Origin: Eublepharis macularius
Lineage: Eukaryota; Chordata; Lepidosauria; Squamata; Eublepharidae
Assembly (NCBI RefSeq): GCF_028583425.1
Contig: NC_072807.1
Span: forward strand, 31,005,001 to 31,069,000
Reading direction: 5' to 3'
DNA length: 64,000 nucleotides
The notes under the pieces are model-generated. The model searched no databases, was not told where the DNA came from, and saw only the letters and a program-made list of their open reading frames with translations. Both the position numbers and the translations under genes were made by a program. This document shows positions 54,001-63,000 of this stretch, one piece after another. Position 1 is the first letter of the stretch; each line of letters opens with the position of its first letter.

Positions 54001-57000
54001 ATCAATTCTGCCAAGAGTAGGTGATGCGCTATTGCTAAGAGACCATGAGAAACATCTTGCAATGCTCTGAGAACATCGCCAACCCTTCAGACGGGGAAGC
54101 AAAAGAGGCAGCTCTGTTCCTTGCACAAGATGAACATCAAGAGATACTGTCCCCTCAAGAACACACACAGATGTAGCGAGATCAGAAAAGCTAATCTGAC
54201 ATGTGGGCTTTTGTAGATGTGGCACACAAAATCTAAACAGCTGTTTCGAGGGAGGGCTTCTCAGCAGAGCACAGGAATTCGGTGAACCCCTCCCCTAAAT
54301 CTCCTCCGGTGAACAGATTTTTAGAGTGTTCAAATGACAGCCAACAGACAATGATAACAGCACCATTAACTCTTGGATCAATCAGCAGCCAAACTTCAAA
54401 CAAACAGGGTCTCCAGGCGCTAAATGTCACTATTTGCAAAAGAACAATTTTATTAACTTTATTTTCAGCCCCTGCCTTTTCCCACTGAGACTCAAGGTGG
54501 ACTGCGCAGTGTGAAACAACGCAATCAAAGAGCATGAGACAACGAATACACAACATAACAGGACTAGGAAAACAGGACACCCCTTTTCAAAATGGTGCGC
54601 CGTACAAAAAAAGCAATTACCACAAAAGTGACTCTGGTGACGGAACCAGTGTCACAACTGCACAATGCATGGAACATGCCTCCGGAGGCTGCCTTCTGCA
54701 ACCCTGCCTACACCCCTTGGAAGACCCCCTTTTTCAACCTCTTAACTGATTCTTCTCAAACCTCCCCCTTTGCTTTGCTTATTTTGCACCATTTATTCTT
54801 GTAATCGGGGGGGTGGCAGGATATTCTCGATTCAGAAGGACACTCTATTCCTGCTCTAACATTGTTTCGGCTCTCAATTGCCAAAATTACTCCAATTGTC
54901 CCCAAAAAGGTGCTGCAACAGATGGTCAAGTAGAAAGGCAATAAAGAAAAGCTTCACTGCTGAATTCAGTTTTCCTTTGATTTGTGGATATAATGCATCA
55001 CTGATGCTTTACGGAGTATCGAGGTTGCCCTCAAGCATGGGCAAACCCCAGGTCTGGAGTGTAGAATCAGAAGACTGCAAACAGCCCAGTGAATCAATAT
55101 CCCTGGAACAACCAAGGTTTCCAGTGTGAGATAATTAATGCCCATGACAAGGCTAAGATTTTTCACAACTGGAACGGAGGGCTGACTTAAAGAAAGATGG
55201 TTCTGCTGTGTTCGCTGGAGACTGCTTACTCCTTTGCCCTTCTCAGTATGATTCAAAAGTTGACATACCTGTGTTGACACCTTGTAGGCTACATAGGCAT
55301 TCATGCCATCCCCTGCGGAAAGGAGAAAATCAAGGAGATAGTTTCAGCAGAGTCATTTGCATACTATGATGCCAAAATGGTGGCAAAGGTTTCCTCCTAG
55401 TGGACAACGCTTGATACATAAATTGGTCAATGGAACTGACTCCTGGGCCAATCACAGACCTCTTTCTCAGGAAGTTTGAGGGTCACTTCACATATTATAT
55501 AAACCTTGATCCTTCAACAGGCAACTATGAAAGCATGCCTTCAGCATGTGTTCATTCTATGAGGATTTTCAGCCACTGGGGCTACTGGCACATACCTGCA
55601 ACCCAAAAAGGTACGCTCTCTTAACAAGGTAGTTTCAGGTGGATAGGCTTGTTGGTTGGTCTTTAAGGTTCTAGGTAAAAGAGGTAAAGGTGCAAGTACC
55701 CTGTGCAAGCACCAAGTCATTACTGACCCATGCGGGGGACATGGCATCACGACGTTTTCTTAGCAGACTCTTTATGGGGTGGTTTGCCATTGCCTTCCCC
55801 AGTCATCTACACTTTACCCCCAGGAAACCGGGGACTCATTTTACTGACCTCGGAAGAATGGAAGGCTGAGTCAACCTTGAGCTGGCTACCCGAACCCAGC
55901 TTCCGCTAGGATCAAATTCAGGTCGTGAGCAGAGCTTGGGCTGCAGTACAGCATCTTACCACTCTGCGCCAAGGGGCTCTTGTTTAAGGTTCTACTGGAC
56001 ATGAATCTTACTTTGTTAACAAGCACACACAAACACACACCACACATCTCATGGCATGAAGTAGTTCCAAAGTTGGAAATTATTTCCAGGTAGAGGAAGA
56101 AAGCACAGAGTTGGTGGCGCTAACACCAATTTCAAAAAACCCCTCCTGAGTTCCCATCCAACTTCTTCAGATTTACCAGGTGCAACTCACAGAAGGCTAA
56201 AATCAAACAGACTCAAAGAGACAGCCGCCTGGGATACCATATTTCCAGTCTTGCAGAATTTCGCAACACTTTGCCCAACATATCTCACCCTAACCTTCAA
56301 GTGGCTGAGTTGCTTGAAGCCGTGAGCCTCATTTGACTCAATCTGCATGTATAAATAGTGGGACGTGAATTTAAAGTACACCTAAAACAGCTCACGGAGG
56401 CAGCTAACGAAGCGTCACCACTGCCAAGATTCTGAGCAGTACAGTGAATCGAAAGCACACCCAACAGCCGACCGTGTGATGCTGTTACAAAGGCATGTGG
56501 AACTTTGCATGGCATCGAAGAAGAGGACAACAACGATATTTGGAACACAACACAGATCTTCCAAAGTGTTTCTGCTCATTAAAAACAAAACTGGAGGACT
56601 CAGAATTGGAATGAAGAAACTCTTACTTACAGTAAAGATAACGGAATGAATATTATGGTCTTTCAATGCTGTAAAACAAACCCTTCCACAAATGGTACAG
56701 CAGCTGTTCTCATGTACCACAGCAAAGGAACAGGGGGCAACCAAGCTAGGATCATAGATTCATACCTCCGCTCTGAACGTTTCCTAACCAATCTGTTAAA
56801 AGCGGAAGGCTGGACAAAGTGACTAGTTACAGAAACGTTTACTGCAGGTTCATTAAAGGCAAACTTCAGCCCAACGACTGTTTCCATCTCGCGAGTCGTG
56901 CCCAGTGCTGGCAAGAGGGGTGCGCCCAGGAAGCCTTCCTTCTAACTATTCCTGCAGGATACCAACAGCTGAAGCTTATACAACTGCAGTGCCAGGTCCT

Positions 57001-60000
57001 CCCTGCACTTCCTACAGCCGTGAGAACATAATTAGGGGCTTGTTGTACTGTGAGGATCTGGCCGAGTGCTGCACATCTGCTCTAGGCTGAACAATTGAGC
57101 GGTTGTTATGGCACCAAAGGCAGCTGAGAAGACAGGGGAAGCTGGCTACAAGCAGGCCAAACTGTACACAGCTTGCATCCCTGAGCAGAGAGAACCCTTA
57201 AGCAAAGAGCATAATGTTCCCCAGGTAGGCAGCTGTTCCTGCACCGTCTCCTTTCCTGTATTAACAGCTGCAATTCGGAAAATACATCCGGGATTCTCTC
57301 AAGCAAGGAGGCCTCTTTCGGCTGCTAGTCGTCTGAGGACACAGAGGGCATTCCAACACAGCAAATGGCCACACCTCAGCTTGTTTGTCATGCACACGGT
57401 GCAATCCAACATCCTGCAGAACGACAGGAAGAATTACCACTACCCTGCATCTCTGCTCCCTTAAGCTCCCAACTGGGTGCAGATGGGTAGCAAAGCTCTC
57501 TGGGCTGCCTAGCGTGTTACAAATGACTCGTTTAACATGACCCGTAGTTTTGTGTGTGCCAAGCAGTTCAGCTGCCCACCTTTTAGATGGTCTGACTTAA
57601 GTTAAGACGCTGTGGACAAGAAGTCTTGCGTACAAGCCTGCATGCACAAGGCTTCCAGATTAAACTGCACCTCTATGCATGCAACATTAGCGTGTGCCAG
57701 GGCTAGGGATTCTAGCATAATGAAGTTGCCTCCAAAGTTTAATTGGAATAGACTGCCCCCAATCAGGCAACTGCTCATATCAAACACCACCAACAAGATG
57801 TTGGATTGTGTCATTCTTTTTTAATTAAAATGCATTAACTTTAACCAAGTTGTCTGCATACAGTCAGAGTCATGTCAGGCCAGAGAAGTGTTTGGGTCCG
57901 TAACAGATCACAGTTAGGTGGAAGAGGATCACTTTCTGCTTGGAAGACATGTTCAGCATCTGAGCTGAGAGAGTGCTCTAAAAGAAAGGGACCCCCGTTT
58001 GGTATTCCTTGCCAAGAGCATTCCATACTTACTGCTATAGTCCGTGGGCTTCAAGCCTCTCTCTTACACAGGGTGAACATGGACACATGCAAGTTATCAA
58101 GTCCAGCCTCATTTCCATTATATTGGCAAAAGTCTTGTCCATAAACAGTCTTTCCAAGTGACTTTCAGCCTTGCATTAGCAATCTCTGCAGTTCTTTCTC
58201 TGGTAGAGTTTAGTAATCATAGCTGTAGCATTTAAAAGTCCCATGAAAGCCATCATGATCCTGAACCATGCCTGGAACCCTCTGCCATATTCAGCAGTTA
58301 TGAGACTGTGGACCAGAATACAGTTCCCTCTTCCTTCAGCACTGCCCAAGCAGATTTGAGTACCATCAACAGACACAACACTTCCAGCTTTTAGGCCAAG
58401 GCAAACCTGTTAGTATACAGACCTCCATGCAGCTCCCCAATTATGTCCACTCACTCCCCCTTCATCACGACTCACCAATTTTCTCTGGATCGCTCACTCC
58501 CACTGTAAGCTCAAACTGGTCTTCCTGCTCTTCTTCTTCCAGCTAGAAGCAAAAGAAACACACTTTGGTCACAGAAAATCCAGGGATTTCAATCAGGCCT
58601 CGTACAGAATATGCAGTTTAGCACTCAAGACTTCCATTGCAAACTTGATGGACAAAAGGAGGTGGGAATAAAAAACTAGCCATGGTACACAGCAGCTGTT
58701 ACGCCCAGATACGAATTCAGTGCTAAAATCTGAATTTTTAAAAGGCAAGCATTTCAGCCCCTTAAAAGATATGCTGAAAACACAGCTAGCAGGAAAGTTA
58801 AAAGTTTTGTTTCACAGAGTTCATCTGAAACAGTTTAGTGAATCCCTCTTCCTGGTCTAGATGCTAGCAGTGCTTAAACATCACAAACTTTTTTTGAATC
58901 AAGCTGTGTATCCAACTTTAAAGGAGTTTAGTTCACTATGATGATAAAATTGTTTTCCATTTATGACTTCTTCCCAGCCCACTTTCCTTAAGGTCGTGTT
59001 GGAATCCAATTTAAAAAGCCAGAATCATCAGACCTCTTTCCAAAGATTTGCATGGAGGGGGGGGGGGAGAGAGGAGCCCAAGTCTTGCTCCAAGACTGAG
59101 CTAGACTGGAAAAAGCAGCAGAAGAAATTAGCAAGCAAGGCCCAACCTGCTGGATGCTGAAGAGGAGACTGTCACCAGATCCCAGACACTGCCATTCACC
59201 CCGCCCCAGAAGATCTGGTAATCCCGCACACAGCACAGTAGTAGATACCTCCTCATAGGTTTTGGACTGGTGCACAGATGATGAATTTGCTGTTCTCTCT
59301 AGAGAAGGGGTGGGACTAAACACAGTGGCTGTCTCCTTCTTCTGGCTGTTCTGTGCGCTATCCAGAGACAGCTCTACCGTGGCATCTACAAAAGGATAAG
59401 ACCACAGAGGAGTTTTTTTTTTTAAAAAAAAAAGCCCAATTCCTCCAGCAACAAAAATTCTAACCAGGGAAACCATTAGAAGCTACTCTCTCTAAATAAC
59501 AGAACCGGAGCTTAGCTGCAAACCATACAGAATCGTAAATAAAACTATACAAAATGCACAGTGGTGATACACACATAAATATGCATAGGAGAGACTTGTT
59601 TAAGTACTGCTATTCCCTTGTTTAAATCTTTCTTGCTACTCTTTGAAACTGCCTCGTTTAAACAAAACAAAACTAAATCGTGTTTAAACAAAAACATTTC
59701 CCCAACAACAGCCGGATGCTGTTAACTCTCAAGTTCTTTATAATAGCACGGCCAGATCAATGTTTTTAGAAACACACAGAAGAATTAACATTTTCCACCC
59801 AGAAAAGAAGCAAGACGTATATGGGACAGATCAGGTGCTTGGGTTCCTGTTTGAAAGCATTTGTGATTCAAGAAATAGGTTCAACAGAAAAGGTTTTTAA
59901 GTTAATTTTGAGATGTGGACCCAAACCAAAGTACAGAGCAGCCACCAGCCAGGGTGCAAGTGCGCTTAGAAATCTAAAGTGATCGGTGCGTGTTTAAGAT

Positions 60001-63000
60001 CCAGAGGGCAGTTTGATCACAAACTCACAGACCTGCAAAATGTAAACTTATTCCCCTGAAATAATCAAATCCACGGTTTTAACTCCCCAGAGATTGTCTT
60101 TAGTTCAAATAAGTTACTATTCTGGCTCTACAGAAAGGGTATCGAAAGCCCAATTTTTGTCAAGCAGTATCAGTCACTCAGCACAGGAGTTCACAGAAGA
60201 CATGCCAGCCGTCAATCTTTAATGGAAGGCACATGATTCTGGCAAAGCATCTTGGAGTACCTAAACCATAAATGGCAGGCCTTTAAACAGAATGGTTCAG
60301 GAGGGTATTTTTATGAAGCAAACAGGATTCTAATGCCTGAAAACCTTAAGACAGTTTTATTCTGGTATTGTTTGTTCTATCACATTGTTTTCCAATTCTG
60401 TAATCCAGTTTTTTTTTTTAAAGTATTACTGCTTTTAATGCATTGTGGTCTCATTCTGTAATCCCGATTGTTTCAATAAGGTGGCACTGAACAGCTTGTC
60501 ACGAAGTACACAAACGTGCAACCCTCTTCTCCTTGGGTAACCAAAGAATTTATAGCTGTGCTGTCTTTCTTCAGTTCTTAACAACTGAGAACGTAAAACA
60601 TACCTGCAAATAAATCCTGATCATCTTGGTCTTCGTGGACACCATTTGCTGTGGAACTGTTTCTTACTGGTACAGGAGACGCCTTCTTAGGAGACATCGG
60701 CTTACTCTAGGAGTACAGACAAGAGTACATTGCGTGAGTTGCAGGGTTATATCCCTCGCTGAAGGTCATGCTCAGAAGGCCAATGAAACAGCCTCAATTA
60801 CAGCTGTCAGCCACAGAGATGCAACAGATCTGACACTGTCTGAAACACTGAAGTCATGCTTATGTCGTGAACAGTAACTCAGCCCCCTGCTAAGAAAGTC
60901 ATTTCATACAGTATGTTTCTTTTTTCAACCACTGCAGAGAAGAAGTCAACACCACTCTATTTGGCAGGACAACTGCAGGCACTGGCGCAATTTGACACAG
61001 TTCAACCACTGTAACGTTTGATTTATAAAAGCCCACTGTTTCCTCAACAGCTTTCTGAAGGCACAATGCTCTGGCACCCGGAGACAGCGCTGACATTGTC
61101 TGCATGGCTGAGCTGGCAGTTTCAAAGAGTAGCAAGAACCGCGTCACAGACCCAAGAGGCACCATGGACGGATAGCTCTCTAAGCCGCTGTGTCGCAAGA
61201 GCAAAGGGTGGCTGGACCAAGCGCTGCAAAAAGCAAACAGAGGCACTGAAGGCTTCAGTCGCTTGTCGTTCAGAAAGAGCTTTGTTTCTTGAGAAGCAGA
61301 GCCATGAAGGCCTGGGAGAACAAAACTCTATTCAGAAGATGTCCCTGTAAGTTTTTGTATGTCCCATGAACCCACCTCTGTGAAGCTGTAGTTAAAGAAC
61401 AAAACCCTTCTGTTTCAGCCCACACTAGGGGCAGAACTTAACCCTACCAAGAAAAGAGATCATGCTGTCCCAACTAGGAGTTCAAAAACCATGAAATTCT
61501 TGAAGATCTACAGTAATGATCAAATCAGTGCTAGATACTGTTTTATGCAGGGCTGGTGCAATTTATGCGGTAATTATGCAACTTCCTGCTCTCTAGCATC
61601 AGGATTATTCTACTTCTGCAATCTCATATGAAGACAGTTTCAGCAAATCACACTTCCAATTATTGCACTATTTTCCCCAAAAGGGAATACTTCTCTAGAA
61701 AGAGAAAAGAGGAGCTTAGTTATTAAGACATGGCTTAACCCCAAGTCCCTTGCTGTAATTTGTTCTCTGCTAACAAGCTGCCCCGCCTGTGTGCAGACAC
61801 TATTGCCAACAATGATGAATGAAGTTACACCAAATCTGTTTATTAAATACATCCTAGATTTCCAAGATATATTCTCAGGAGTAAATGTATTTATTTAGAA
61901 CATTTATATGCCACCTGTCTGGAGACCTGCCAGGGCAACTACAGTCAGCTAAAAGGGTTATCTCAGACAATGAGAAACGGCAATGGTTAAAATAGGGAAC
62001 AGTTTAAAGTTGTGTCTGAATTAAGACACAGAATTTTCCCAATGGATCTTCCAAGATGTTGCTGTGAAAGAGCAGGAGCTGTGGGAACCCAGGTTAATGG
62101 ATTACGGAAGCAGCCTGCATACTCCAGGAAGGCGTTCAACACAAACAAAAGTGTACTATTATGCTGACCAAAGGTCTATTGGGATTTTTAAAAGGAGTTT
62201 GATCTGAGAGTTTTAGAGAGCAGAAAAGCAGTATACCAAATTTCATAAAATTTAGGCATGCAGGATTCATAAGCGGTAGAAGGAAAGATAACTTCAGAGA
62301 TTAACTCACACTTGCTTCAGTTCACAAGGGTGAAAGACTCAAGCTCTTTCATACCAGTGAGGCTCAGTAGGCAGATTGCAACAGTGGGAAAAGACTACTG
62401 ACTTCAGAATAAAATAATACTATAAAGAAGAAATTAAATAATCTACAGAGAAGTTATAAGAAATACCCAACTCCGAAATACCCAACTCCTTTGTTAGTCT
62501 TTAAGGTACATAACAACACTCTTGGTTGGCTGCAGTCAAAATGACAAAGAGTCCTGTGACAACATCAAGACTACAAAATTCTGGTAGCATAAGCATTTGC
62601 GATTCAGAGCCTGTTCTGCAGATGCACAAAATGGACCCTAGCTCACTAATGCTTATGCCACTATAAATCGTTAGGTTTTTTAAAAAATTGTGGCTCCTTT
62701 AATAAAGGTGACACACCCACCTAAAACCCAGAATGCTAGCAGTGTTGGTCTGCTGTGGCCCACAATTTCCCAATCTGTGGCTCTCGCCCCAAAGAGAGAT
62801 CAAGATGGATAGCCATGTTAGTTTGTCTGTAGTAGCTGAAAAGAGCAAGAACCCAGTAACACCTATAAGACTAACAAAATTTGTGGTAGGGTATGAGCTT
62901 TTGTGAGTCACAGCTCACTACTTCAGAAAATTTTGTTAGTCTTATAGGCGCTACTGGCCTCTTACTCTTTTTGACTGCCCCAAAGAGAGGGTTACAAAGT

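Noticed and set aside
60899-61246. 115-codon - strand frame in SNX1 intron 1
   Set aside because: It has no splice-site support, a composition unlike conserved proteins, and an equally long frame on the other strand.
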